This document shows, piece by piece, positions 36,833 to 48,318 of a stretch of DNA of 64,000 nucleotides. The notes under the pieces were generated by a model. The model made no database searches. It saw only the letters and a program-made list of their open reading frames with translations, and was not told the origin of the DNA. The translations under genes were made by a program, and so were the position numbers. The stretch comes from Eutypella sp. D-1. Its lineage: Eukaryota; Ascomycota; Sordariomycetes; Xylariales; Diatrypaceae. The stretch lies in assembly GCA_023313575.1 (NCBI GenBank), contig JAJTTP010000021.1, forward strand, positions 310,001-374,000, read 5' to 3'. Numbering within the stretch: position 1 is the first letter of the stretch; the number at the start of each line of letters is the position of its first letter.

Positions 36833-37528
36833 TAGGCCAGGCTACACAGCTAGCGACCGTAACAGGCTTCTATATGCTGTAGAAGCCAGTAGATACGTTA
36901 TCAGCAAGTTACCAGGAACACTAGATACCTGGGCAGATATATCACAGCAAGTAAGGATGGATGCAATCCACCCGTTAGTTAGACCGGCCAGTGATGTGTA
37001 GCTAAATACCTAGGTAGTCACACTCAGCGTATGTTTCAGTTACCCACCCAGTAACCGTAGGGGGGGGGGGGCAAATAGGGGCTTCAGGGGTAGTGTGAGG
37101 ACCAGTCTACCATAAGGGGAGGATGGGTGGCTTCGGACTATCGTAAGGCTTTCCTCAGCACACTTCGAACCTTCAATCCACAATCCTCCCTATATAGTAA
37201 TGCAATCCCCTGCTTATATGATAGACATAATCGATATCTGGGATGCTCTCTTATGTAGTAGACGGAAAGATAGATGCATGTTTACAGTCTTGGCGTTCGG
37301 AGATAAGTTGTATTCAGGCGGGGTTAATCAGAGTTGGCCGCATGAATCACTCGGTAAACTCCCCACTTACTAGATTAGGTATGTTTGTGTCACTAACACG
37401 CATTCCTTATTCGAAAGCTTCGTCTTCAACTACAATAATTCCCATTATGCACCTACAATATATACACACAGACACACGCACAAACATAGAGACAGAGATA
37501 CACACACACAGCACCACTTGACAAAACA
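36833..37528. promoter_or_regulatory. Intergenic region with poly-G and CA-rich leader
   Basis: It has 12 G at 37060-37071 and a CA/GA-rich stretch (about 37465-37515) just upstream of the methyltransferase start. No gene is seen. Confidence 0.45.
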
Positions 37529-38239
37529 ATGACAGCTCCATCCGTACCCGATGACCTCAAAGCTCGCTTAAAGGCATCCTACGATGCCATCGCACCAAAG
37601 TACAACGAGTGGACCATCCCGCACTCGGAGCAGCGTTTGAAGTATCTGAACAAACTGTTGGGGATGCTCCCGTTAGGCGAGGACCATCCATTAGGCACCC
37701 TCCACGTGCTGGAGCTCGGATGCGGATGTGGTCTTCCAGTGACGCAGAAGCTGTTGTCGTATCCTAGCATAAGCGTGACTGCCAACGATATCTCGAGCAC
37801 TCAGGTCGAGCTTGCAAGGGGTAATCTTCTCAAGGGTGACTTCGAACAGGCGACAGCAGCGGAAGCTCGACTAACGCTAAAGGAAGGCGACATGACTTCC
37901 CTCTCCTTCCCCGATGTCTCCTTAGATGCCGTACTGGGGCTCTACAGCATCATCCACCTACCCCGCGGCGAACAAACGGAACTACTACGTAAGATCGTCG
38001 GATGGCTGAAGCCCGGCGGATATCTGCTAGCGAACTTCGCAGAGCAGGAGCTAGAAGGTCTCGTCATGGATCAGTGGCTTAATGAGAAGGATGGGTGGGT
38101 GTTCTGGAGTGGCTGGGGCGAGAAGGGTACCTTGAACGCTGTGAAGGAGGTTGGGCTCGAGATCGTAGACGCGAAGGTGGAACACGATGCTGTTGACGCA
38201 TCGTTCCTATGGCTTATTGCTAGAAAGCCTTCTACATGA
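37529..38239 (+). CDS. Class I SAM-dependent methyltransferase, 236 aa
   Basis: A single-exon gene from MTAPSVPDDLKARL. Motif I, the SAM-binding glycine loop, is HVLELGCGCGLP at residues 59-70. The acidic motif II (TANDISSTQVELA), LKEGDMTSLSFPDVSLDAVLGLYSIIHL (motifs III-IV, read here in short pieces: GDMTSLSF and LDAVLGLYSIIHL) and the GWLKPGGYLLANF post-I block follow. This is a complete methyltransferase-11/25-type fold; the substrate is unknown. It is cytosolic, with no membrane segment. It lies downstream of the FAD oxidase on the same strand and converges with the rhodopsin-fold gene on the minus strand (283 bp gap), so a small-molecule pathway is possible but not shown. Confidence 0.88.
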   Translation: MTAPSVPDDLKARLKASYDAIAPKYNEWTIPHSEQRLKYLNKLLGMLPLGEDHPLGTLHVLELGCGCGLPVTQKLLSYPSISVTANDISSTQVELARGNLLKGDFEQATAAEARLTLKEGDMTSLSFPDVSLDAVLGLYSIIHLPRGEQTELLRKIVGWLKPGGYLLANFAEQELEGLVMDQWLNEKDGWVFWSGWGEKGTLNAVKEVGLEIVDAKVEHDAVDASFLWLIARKPST

Positions 38240-38522
38240 CTACTTTCTCCCTTTCCATTGCTCACTATAGCACATGGCATGCCACACCGATAGATTATCA
38301 CATACCTTTCATGCGATCTAGATGATGGACTATCAGCATATCAAGAGGGCGCTATAGCAAAATTAGCAATTCTATGACATGGTCCCTTAGAAGATAATTA
38401 AATGTGCACCGCCTAGCGAGGTTTTAGCTAACATCTTATCATTGGCTGTCATCATTCTACTATCCCTCAAGTGTTTATCTTCAAAATTCCGGCAGCATCA
38501 TGCAGGCTTAACTCCGTGTTAC

Positions 38523-39696
38523 CTATGAAGTAGCTGTGTGTTCATGATCCCCCCTGAGTGCGGGATGTATATCACTGCTCGGTTTATCATGTACACTATT
38601 TGCCTCAGGCCACGAACCCATCTCGAGGGTAATAAAGCCCTTATTGTGCTTCGGAAAGGCGCGGGCCGGCCCCTGTCCCATAGAAGCCTGCGACTCCGGA
38701 TCTGTTCCTTTTACTGCCGTCTTAATTCCTCTCGAAAGTCGCAGGAAGACGGGACGGAGCACTGGTAGACAGGAAGCTATCAGATAACACCCAGTCTCGA
38801 CAAGGGACCAGGTCGCTATGGTCGCTGTTTCCCATGTTGCATCGCTGAGGGCGGTTATACGAAGGGTCATTGCGAGGCGAACGATCGCAGCTATTATACC
38901 CCTGATGGAGACCGTGTCAGTATCTTGCTATGTCCATGTTGAGGTAAATGCGCAGTTTTATACATACATACTGCCCATCAGAAATACCAGCGAGAGGCCC
39001 AGCTTCTGGCTCTTGGAGACGTTGAGGTCCCAGACGACAGGTAGTGGAAGCACGAGCATCACAAGGTCGGTAGCCACGTTCGGCACGCTAATGCCCTGCC
39101 AGTAGCGCGCCGCGTTGATGCAGTTGGTGAGGAAAAGATCCGGGTCCCATCTCGCCGAGAAGGGTCGGCAGGATGCGAAAGATGTGATGATCCCCGCAAT
39201 CGCGGTCGCGCTTACAATGCCCGCCACAACGTAGGTCGCGATGCGGTACGGCTTGGACACAAAAATGCGCAGGTAAGAAGCCAGAATCGAGAGTTTCGGG
39301 AAAGCCACTGCCGCGCAGTAGATCTGCTCGATGGCGTAGCCGCATTTCGACCAAATAAGCACGGCCTCGGGGTCCGTCGCGGCAAGGACATCTAGGTGAC
39401 GGCCGATACCAGCAATGTGAACTTCGACTGCAGTCTTATAAGCCTAAAGCCAAACATCTCGACCGAGAACCTATGCCCTTACTGATTAAGATTATGCACA
39501 TGCCCAGACAGAACAGCAATGCCGGTACGGTGAGGTAGTCATCAATGCCGAATGGCGACTTATACGATATACGCACGGCGAAGCGGGCAACCACGAAGGC
39601 GATTTCGAGGACGATGAACACGCCTGCTACGACCAGGACTCTATGGCTGATACTCTCCTCAGCATAGCCCGGAACAAAGGAGGGGTTTGACGACAT
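38523..39696 (-). CDS. Rhodopsin-fold (PTH11-related) integral membrane protein, 350 aa
   Basis: Three exons on the minus strand, 39483-39696, 38968-39427 and 38523-38901, with introns of 55 nt (GTAAGG...TGCAG) and 66 nt (GTATGT...ATCAG). The joined frame has about seven hydrophobic segments. These begin with HRVLVVAGVFIVLEIAFVV, then the fungal rhodopsin-family signature FGIDDYLTVPALL, and later CRPFSARWDP and YWQGISVPNVATDLVMLVLP. The last hydrophobic block, FLMGSMGIIAAIVRLAM, spans the second junction, supporting the splice choice. The C-terminal 90 residues are hydrophilic and cytosolic. Members of this large fungal family are candidate receptors or sensors; ligand unknown. The earlier of two adjacent donors would give a premature stop. 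Confidence 0.85.
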
Positions 39697-41668
39697 CTTC
39701 CGTGATAACAGTTACGGGATTTGTTCACTATAGAGAGGGTGATACTATACGTGTAATTCCAGAGGGGCTTGTTAATGGGATCGTCTTTGAGGGAAAACAA
39801 CCAAACCCGCGGAAGAAAAGTCCCATCATAGGTATAGCTGCGTAGCGAGCGGAATAGGAAGCCTAAGTATAGAAACACGTACACCACGCGGCATGCAGTG
39901 AGGCAGTAGAGGACTGCAGCTTGCCGGCGATAAAATAAGCTGATAAGCCTGTTTCTGCACAGACGGACTACGTGTCTCAGAACTAGAATCTTTGTGCCTC
40001 TACTATTGGCAGTTGGGCGTTTCGAGGTTGCACATGCGCAACTACACCCGCGACGATCTCGCACTCCGAAAGAGGAACAAACGTGCGAGTGGTTATGAAG
40101 CAAGGGGGCGAAGATTATTTTTTTCGCCCTTCTTGCTTTAGGTAGCAAGTAGGTAGGCAAGCAGGCTGAGCTGTGCATTTGGGCTGAGACTTTCGTACCG
40201 AAGCCCGGAATCTTATGTGTATCTTGCCTTTCAATGTCAATTTCGATACGAAAACGGGCACGCTGAAGCACCGTGATAAATATCAGGTCACCTAAATAGA
40301 TACAATGAAGCGATTTTTATATTCGCCATCATATTATGAAGGATAATGTAGGTGGTCTGGGGGGCGTTGTCGATTAACCGACATACTCTCTTGCCTGCTC
40401 CTAACGGGCTTTTTCTATTCTAGGGCTCATTCGCCGCGGTGAGGATAAGGTCTCACACGTCCCCCGCCAGCCCGTCAGTATTGCTCCTTCACGTTCCGAG
40501 CACACGATGTTTTTGCTTCTGACTTTACTTCTCACACATGTTGACGTCGGTGGTCCGCAGCGGGGTGGCGCGCGACATTATCTGTCCCGGAACATAGGCA
40601 CGTACGCACCTTAAATCCGCTATATGAAATTTTGGCACATGCCTCAAGCTTGGTTGGTATCACAGGCAAGTTTTCTGCTTACGAAGGCATAAATAAGCTC
40701 ATGATTCATTCTCCATGTGGCGTAGAAGATATATGCATGAGGCGGCACACCCTAGGTACATTTAGGTTACCCCATCTCTGGTAGATGCCAAGCACGATAC
40801 GGGAGCATCCGTTACCTGTCGCATGGCCAAGACAAGCCGCCCCAGGATAACGCCTGAACGCTATTTACGCCCTACAAAATCGGTTTACCACCAGATCGGA
40901 TTCCGTGGACCCCTTTTGGTGTTTGACCACTTGACACTGGAAGAAAGACGACATATTGGTCCGTTCCCTGCATTGGCATACTTTACACCAGCACTCAGGT
41001 TGCTGACTGGACCTGCAATCTTCGTTTCGTGTGTCTAGATCTAAACAGTTTCCTACCCAGCAACGAGATGAGCCTGAATTCGAAGTGGAAATGATGTGGG
41101 ATGCCAGGCCCAAACTTACCAGTTTAGTGATTCGCCTGCAAACGTTGTAGAACCTAATGATATACCAAGCCTCGTATTTCAGGACCATTCTTATCTTGAC
41201 CTCAGAAAGTATGAGCACAAAAGCAGAGGCTTCGTTGTTAAGTACACCTCCCCACCCCCCCCCCCCCCCCAGCTACATATCCACCCTCTCATCTGTTGGT
41301 ATGCTTTGAAGGCTTTTCGAATGAACTAGGATATTCGTCTAACTACTTGTAACTAGAGACTCATGCTACGATTAGCGTCGTTCCATTGAACCCCTCCCCA
41401 GTGCCCGGCAGTTAGGTACGCTAGCAGGGCACCAATTCTACCTATTTACGGGCTATGGCCAACTAGAGTTCTAGTTTGCCATCTACAGCGATCTTCCGAC
41501 CGCCTAGACTCACCACTCTACCCTAACAATCCTTTCAGGGTGTAAGGCGTAGGAGTGCAACTTTCCTCCAGCCTGACACTTGCACTGGATCTAGCATAGA
41601 TGCTGTACGGTCATTGTGACCGATATGCAAGACGCCCAGTAGCAGGTCCTCCCAGGCCCAAACAATAA
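39697..41668. other. Intergenic region
   Basis: No gene is recognised. A 214-codon minus-strand frame (39627-40271) has low-complexity, non-conserved-looking sequence overlapping the rhodopsin gene's start and is rejected. 16 C lie at 41255-41270. Confidence 0.5.
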
Positions 41669-42774
41669 TCACCATTCTAGGCTCTTATCTTGAGCCAATC
41701 CACCGCCGCATCCGTTTTCGCTTTGGCCCAAGTCATCTTTGGACCACTCGTAGATCCCACCGCGGTCGTTGAAGGACTTCTCGTCCCAAAAGACGGACTG
41801 CATAGCTGCCTCGACACCGACCTCGAGAATGCTCTTTGACATGATATTCTTGTTGCTACCAGACACAAAGCGCATGCACTAACCAAGAGTTTAGCGATCC
41901 ATATCAATTGCCTAAGAGTGCTGCCTGCGATGCTTACCTCATCCAAGAGCAAGTAGCTATCAGACATAACCTTGTTGCTCTCTGGCACGAAACAAGGTAG
42001 ATGACGATGCCTTCGGCAGAAGAGCTCGTACTCGTCGTTACTGATCTCAAAGCGTGCAACGTCCCGTAGAGTGGCGTCAGAGCCATCGTTCTCGCCCTCG
42101 ACCTTCAGCACTTGGAAGGCCTTCCAGCGAAATGGACCCAGCTCGGCAACGCGCGCAGCCATATCCTCATTGAAGTTGTACCGACACACCACAGTATTGA
42201 GTTTGAACATAATTCCATACTCGCGGCACCAATCGCGGATTCTGAAAAGTTGCTTCACATTGTCGCCATCCCCACGGCCGATTGTGATATTCGTGGCCTC
42301 GTCGAACGAATCACAGGAGATGGCCAGGATGTCGAGGTAGCGGCCGTACCGACGCAACCAGGGTTCCTTGATCTTACTGCCGTTGCTCACAATGGAGATA
42401 CTGTCGAGCTTTAGCGTTTTCTTGCCATACTCAATGAGTTCGCCAAGGAACTTAGGGTGTAGAAAGGGCTCGCCGCCGGCAATGTTAAGCTTCTTCATCC
42501 CAGCACGCTTCAGCAAGGCTAGGCCGCGCCTCGCGTCTTCCTCATTTAACATGAAAGAGTTCTTTGCTGTGTGGAAACAGAACCCACATTCTTTATTACA
42601 ATCTCGGTTGGGAAAGTAGTTGACTGAGATGGGGAGAGAGGCAGGAGTCGTGCGCGGCTTGTGGAATCGCCGCAGGCACACAGCACACCCTAGTGCTACG
42701 CATGCTAGGCACACGAGCAGGTTGACAATGGAAGTAGGGCCGCTATCAAGCAGTATCGTATGAATGAGCGCCAT
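41669..42774 (-). CDS. RSAD2-like: Viperin homologue (radical-SAM nucleotide dehydratase, SAND), 348 aa
   Basis: Exons 41938-42774 and 41669-41878 join over a 59-nt intron (GTAAGC...GTTAG, phase 0). Residues about 15-35 are hydrophobic and would anchor the protein to a membrane. SVNYFPNRDCNKECGFCFHTAK is the viperin signature (given here in pieces: NYFPNRDC and CNKECGFCFHTAK); Cys59, 63 and 66 make the CX3CX2C cluster-binding motif. NIAGGEPFLHP (GGEP at 100-103) contacts SAM. Further viperin-only blocks are SIVSNGSKI, LDILAISCDSFDE, RWKAFQVLKVEGEN, PESNKVMSDSYLLLDE and, after the intron, SKSILEVGVEAAM and RGGIYEWSKDDL. Length is close to human viperin (361). The last residues are SLEW. Family members convert CTP to the chain terminator ddhCTP, with antiviral action. 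No kinase or other pathway gene is adjacent. All catalytic residues are intact. Confidence 0.95.
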
Positions 42775-43573
42775 GGCATGAGATTTATATGGTTCGAAAA
42801 TGGATGAGTAGGTCAGTGACGAATTCTTGGGGCAGTCCAGTGAACCCCTCCTTCCTACACAGGTTTATGCGAAAAGCCAAGAACCAAAGGTGCAAAAGGA
42901 AGGCTCAAACTCAACAGGGTTGGCCTCCACCGCAAAGAAGTATAAACACAGGCATCTTGCATGTGGCAATCACAGTCATGGGGTTTGTAAACCGGCCTAA
43001 GGCAGCTACGTAGTATTGCCAAGGGAACCTGTATGCCAGATTATAACCGATAGAGGAACGGGAGGCTGCAAGTTGGCCAAACTTACATGTTCACTAGTCA
43101 AAGGTTGGCTCTAGTCGTAGTCAGGATCACTTAGTTGTTGTACTGTAGTCTTCCATTTTGGGTCTGTGTAGATCCGTATGGCCCGTGAATCATACCCATA
43201 GCGGGGTAAAGAGTAGTTTGCTTGAAGTTCTCGATGATGGTCAATAAGAATGGTTGAAAGCCTGGTCTCTTCGGCTCGAATCGGTGAAGTGGCCAGCTAA
43301 CGCTTTTATGTCCTGAACAACACGTTTACTTTATTGCTCAGTTCACCCTCCATATCATGTTAATATATGGCTGTTTGTAGCTCACATCAGCCAGTGAGTA
43401 TTCATAAGCTATGGGTTGATAAGGTGCAGTTTGCAGGGAAGTGTTGACCCAACAGCGTGTAGCTGCGCTTCCGCTAGTATATCGATCTACTATATACAAC
43501 TAAGGTAGCCTACTCCTTAGAGTATTGGGCCAATGGCCCGGGCTTTGGTCGTTCGCGCCATGTTCCTATGGAA
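42775..43573. promoter_or_regulatory. Region upstream of the viperin homologue
   Basis: This 0.8-kb region separates the viperin gene from the MCT-like transporter, both on the minus strand, so it holds the transporter's 3' end and the viperin promoter. No gene is seen and I claim no specific site. Confidence 0.4.
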
Positions 43574-44975
43574 CTATCGAATGCCATTTTTCCTGTCCAG
43601 CATCAGGCGCAATACTATGGCGAGGACAACTGAAGCCATGATGATAAAGCCAGTGAACAACTGCACGCCAAGATAACCACCTGCAGTGTTGAGAATGACA
43701 CCTGCAATCGGTGGGCCAATCGATGACCCCACTCCTTTCCATACTGCAAGGACTCCCAGCCTTGTTCCCAACGAGCCCCAATCTGCAGTAATGGAGGTCA
43801 TTACCACGGGTTGGAAAGCCACAACACCGCCCGAGAAGAAGCCATACAAAACAGCGAAAGCGATATTGCCACCTATAGTAGACGCACTCGTCCAATAGAA
43901 CACACTAGCGGCGCAGAGGAAATAGGTAAGAATGACCGTGTTCACTGTTCCAAGACGACTAGATAGGGCTGACGGCGCTAATCGCCCGGGTATTGAGGAA
44001 CTGTTAAGGATCGATAAAAGATAGAATGTAACCTGATGGCCCTGTCCGCCGTGACTTAATGCGTAGCTTTGAAGATAGTATAAAGGCGGGTAGAATCCGA
44101 TATTGTTGAAGAAAATAGCTGCGACATATATGAGGTAGGTCTTCTCACCCAATCTCGCTTGCTGAACGATGACCCGAAACGAACGTGCCTTGCCTTGATC
44201 TTTCATCTTCTGAGCTGCATATCGCGGTCGCGTAACTGCGACGGAGAAGATGCTTACAGCCAGGGAGATGAAACCGAGGATTCTGGTAGTCCACGAAAAG
44301 CCAATTCGAGGCTGTAAGGCCTGGAAGATAATTGGGTAGGTCGTTGACCCCAGGCCGCTTCCCAAAGTTGCGATGGACATGGCCCAAGCTCGCTTCGTAG
44401 TGAAATACATGGCAACCAGCGCTATCGACGGAATGGAGAGGCAGCTAGTGCCTATACCTATACAGATGCCCTGCGCCAGGAACACTTGCCAGTACGTAGA
44501 GCTTATGCTAGTCATCATAAAGCCAAACACGACCAGGAAAGACCCGGAAACCAGCAGTGTATAACAGTGCCCTGCGTCATATATCGGCCCGATGAGAACA
44601 CCGATTGCGAAGAAGCAGAAAGCTTGGATAGAGCCAATCCAAGAAATACTAGACGGCGAAATGTCGCGCAGCAGTTCTAATTCATAGTATGTTTGGAAGG
44701 CGCCGTAAGCGTTGATAACGCCACTGAAATACTTGGATATTAGCAATATTCTAGGGCCCCAGGTCAGTGACATCAGTTAACGGGGATATTTACAGAGAGT
44801 TTAAGTAAAGACCAAAGCACCCGGCGACTTGGAGCCAAGCCAGCCATCCACCATTAGGCGGCGGGTTATCGTCTCCGGTAGGCGACCCGTCCGTCACATC
44901 TCCTGAGTCTGTTGATGGGATCCCTTGGGTGACCTCCTTATCTGCTGTCACTTTGCCATTTGGTACAGACATCAT
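43574..44975 (-). CDS. Monocarboxylate-transporter-like MFS permease, 443 aa
   Basis: Exons 44794-44975 and 43574-44723 join over a 70-nt intron (GTAAAT...TTCAG, phase 2). After an acidic 40-residue N-terminus comes NPPPNGGWLAWLQVAGCFG, the signature of fungal MCT (SLC16-like) transporters, and then NAYGAFQTYYE. About twelve hydrophobic segments follow, with SISWIGSIQAFCFFAIG and the central-loop transition RPRYAAQKMKDQGKARSF. Such proteins move monocarboxylates or related small acids across the plasma membrane; several sit in secondary-metabolite clusters. The substrate here is unknown. It is the upstream neighbour of the viperin gene, but with 0.8 kb between them a functional link is only speculation. 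Confidence 0.88.
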
Positions 44976-46175
44976 GTCCAGTACTGCATAGAACGGTGTA
45001 TCGCTAAGTTCTAATTAAGGTGTCTTAGAGGCTTCTCTTGTATCCCCACGACTCTACAACTTGGGGAATCCAGCTTCGGCAATAGTCATGCCAAGGAAGA
45101 AAATTGACCCGCATTACCCCACATTGAATCGCGAATAATCTGATAATTCAGCCAGATTCATCCCTGGTAGACATGTCGGGCTGATCAGACATTGTATCGT
45201 AAACAAAGGCTTATCTTCAATTTTTCAAACCGGCTTACCTCATGGCACATCTGATGCGTACTTAAGTAGTCAAAGTGGGACTCCATCTTAACCCTTATTC
45301 CCCTATTCGTAACAAGGATAGCAACCTACTCGCAGAATTGCAGCTTCAATCTTGAACTTATTAGCAATAAATTCAAGTAACTAATCGTTTAGCATATGAC
45401 TAATTCTATATAAACGTATCAATTGCATAGTTGCCAGGTGCAGCAGTGATAGCGACTATGAACAAACGACGTTTAAATCAACCACGCCTTATTCTGTTTA
45501 CTTCTCGTCCATGCACAGTTAGTTGAAGACAACTTTATCCGCTCGGACGAGCTCTCCACGAATCCAGTGAGATGTTCTGTGATACAGTCACCAATGAGTA
45601 GATCCTGTGAAATAGAGTTGGCCATTGAGATATCCAGAATTCTTTCCTGACTGTCTGCTGGTCCGTCTAACGCCATACTGAGAAGTGACGGAGAAAATCC
45701 ACTTGGGATGGGGGCTAGTTCTGTCTTTTTTTCCACCTCATGAATTCTTGGAATTGCTCATATTCCAACATTCCATCGTCGTCTTTTTGTTCTTCCTGTA
45801 CTTGGGTGCGCTCACGGTTTGTTGTAGTATTCCTAGACTTGCGGCGCGATATTTCATTCGCGCTGCTCTCACCGTTGTCGTCATCGTCACTATCAGTGTC
45901 AGAGCTATTTTTCCCATGAAAGAGTTACATCATTTGGCACAATGTTTGTGCTTACCAACATCGCGAGCCACTCACCGACGTACTCACTTCATCCCTAGGT
46001 AGGCTACATGTCGGTAGATTTCTCGGGAATATTGGGGGGCGGGGTTGGACAATGGACAACATCAGATACACGTGCGACAAAGCCTCGCGAACGTGGCCTT
46101 TTTCCCGTAATCTTCAGGAGGATACGAAGACAAACAACTACACATACTGCGGACAGTTAATCTGGATACGATTAG
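44976..46175. other. Intergenic region with a coding relict
   Basis: No complete gene is found. A fragment with coding character on the minus strand (45715-45930) is listed separately. The promoter and possible first exon of the STAND-like gene should lie in 45950-46175, but I could not identify a start codon. Confidence 0.45.
45715..45930 (-). pseudogene. Fragment of a decayed gene, acidic then basic with conserved-looking tail
   Basis: Reading from about 45930 to the stop at 45715-45717 gives an Asp/Ser-rich stretch (SSDTDSDDDDNGES), a basic stretch (SRRKSRNTTTNRERT) and the tail LEYEQFQEFMRWKKRQN. Upstream in a neighbouring frame is SEYVGEWLAMLV..., ended by a stop just before the first piece. 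The two frames are one step apart and no canonical intron restores them, so this looks like a broken gene, perhaps mobile-element-derived. No family is claimed. Confidence 0.35.
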
Positions 46176-48318
46176 GAGAGAAGAATTCTTACGCTCACGT
46201 AGGCGCCAGCTAGGCAACGATGCTGCTCGGTTCATTGAAAACAGAGTTTCCGTTCCAGGCAGATTAGAAACTGCCTATTGCGAACAGCTAGGCAGCTTTG
46301 TGGAGGTCCATGAAGCCGCGAAGCATCAGAGAATAAGGTAGGCGAATCTATTATCATTTATACGCCATTTACAAAGTTTATTCACACACTCGTAGTGACG
46401 AGTTGTGAAACCAGGTAAATGAAGAAAAGGAACGCCTATTCGCCAGTATCGAGCAAGTACGAGCCAAATTGGCGAAAAGGGGTAACAGGGAATTGGAGAT
46501 GGTCGACATAAGAAAGTGTACTTGGGCCCAGGTTATGACAGAAGTCCAAACCACATCTTTCCAATGGCAGTCATCTACGAAAACATCGAAGACTATGCTT
46601 TGCATCAATAAAGTTGGGCGGAACTCCGCTGTGTTTGGAAATTGGTTAGAGCTACTTCCAGCTGGAGATTACGGGTCGAGGTATGGTTTGAACTTCGCAT
46701 CGTTTAGTCTTGTACACTTGGTTTACGAAAGGAAACAGTATCTGCGGTGTTTTCAAGGTCGTCATCGAGGTGCGTGAGCCCCTCTCTTGAACTTTTGCAA
46801 GCTGATATCCTGTTCTGTCTTAATCATGGGGCTCACTCTCATCTGCTTTGGCTACACAGGCCGCTGGCTATTACACCAAGGTGGAAGAGGCTATCTTCGA
46901 GACACTGTCAGAGATTCCAGAGATCCTCGAGAGCTCGCGAAGACACATCGAGATATACGCAGACCTACGTGATCAATTGCTCGAGGAGAGAACATTCCAT
47001 CTATTCCGCTCAGTTTTGAGAACCCTTACCCATGTAATGCGCTTCTTCTCAGACAGCTCGATCCGTAAGTCCACGCCGTAACGCCGAGCTGACTTTCCTA
47101 CGCTAATTGATCTTGACAGGTAAACTTTGTGAGCCAATTCTCAAACAGTCTTCATACAAGAGAGAGCTATTGGCGAGCGTAGAGGAGATCAAGAAACATG
47201 CCGATAAAATGAAGGATGAAGCTGCCCAGTGCTTGGCTACAAGGATCCATGGACAGCAAATACACCTGATGGCCACTCGCGACGCCTCAGAACAAACATT
47301 GCATTTACTTCAATCTGTGTATTTACTGTTGCGCGAGAGAATCAGCCCCATAGCTACCGGGATGTCGCGCCAATAGTATGCGTCTACTTGTGAGCTAATA
47401 ACATCATTAGATACCCGCCAAGAACCGCGCCTGGAAGACCGCAGTACGGATGAATTGGAAAGCATTACTGAGCCAGATGATAATGCGGCTGTCTCGCGCA
47501 AAACACCTAGAGCGATGGCTTTGGAGGCAATGTGTACACTTCTTGAACTTCTCCATTTCAATATTAACGAGACGGCCGATAATGTCACGTTCTATCCCCA
47601 AGCAGGTCGCTCCCTAGATGAGGGGCCGAAAGCGAGGGTAGCAGCAATGGTTAGGAATGACCATTTTACGACGTTCATCTCAGAACCTGACTCCTCGATG
47701 CTGCTTGTCAACGGCCGGGCCGACCTTTCATCAGTGGATGGCGTTTCTCCGCTGAGTTTCGTCGCTGCGGAGCTCGTCAGAACCACAGGGGAGCAGGGCT
47801 CTGCTTTTATCGTCAGTTTCTTCTGTGGCCGACACCGACCGGCATATGGCCAAACTTCCCCATATTCACCGGCATGCAACTTGATAGTAAGCCTTCTGGG
47901 GCAGCTGGTCGCCCAATTAATTGACAGGGGGGTCGAAATTGACCTCTCGTTCTTGAAGAAAGATGACTGGCAAGATCTCCACGAGCTGAAGCTTACGTCG
48001 CTGTGCTTCGCGTTGCGACGGCTCGCCAAGCAGCTTCCCAGGAAGAGTTTACTTCTGTGCGTTGTAGACGAAATCGCCCTCTATGAGACGGAAGGTCGAG
48101 CGAATGACACCGAGGCTACGATGAGTAGGCTGGCGAAGCTGGCGCGGGCGCAAGATGATGTCATTTTTAAGCTTCTAGTGACTTCTCACAACAGAGCGTT
48201 GTATGTATGGAAACATTTCATTGGTCACATGCTAAATTTGCAAGACGATATCGAGCCGGATGATTGTTCTGGATGGCACGTCTCGGCAATGGGTGGTGTT
48301 CAGAACGGGCTTCGATGA
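46176..48318 (+). CDS. Fungal STAND-like N-terminal-module protein (5' end and first junction unresolved)
   Basis: Readable exons are 46176-46337, 46415(or 46447)-46680, 46739-46769, 46860-47064, 47120-47375 and 47445-48318. They spell REEFLRSRRRQLGND and VSVPGRLETAYCEQLGSFVE; then RKCTWAQVMTEVQ, LPAGDYGS-SICGVFKVVIE-AAGYYTKVEEAIFE, KLCEPILKQSSYKREL and a C-terminal block with LLVNGRADLSS, FIVSFFCGRHRP and LLLCVVDEIALYE. This is the architecture I know from fungal STAND-type or NACHT-less relatives of unknown function. The DEIALYE block looks Walker-B-like, but no Walker A (GxxxxGKS) is visible. The first junction does not keep frame with the best acceptor (46414); only 46446 does. The start codon is not found, so the gene may be intact with an odd exon or slightly broken. 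Confidence 0.65.

Noticed and set aside
39627..40271. 214-codon minus-strand frame
   Set aside because: Overlaps the first exon of the rhodopsin-fold gene in another frame and has no conserved segments.
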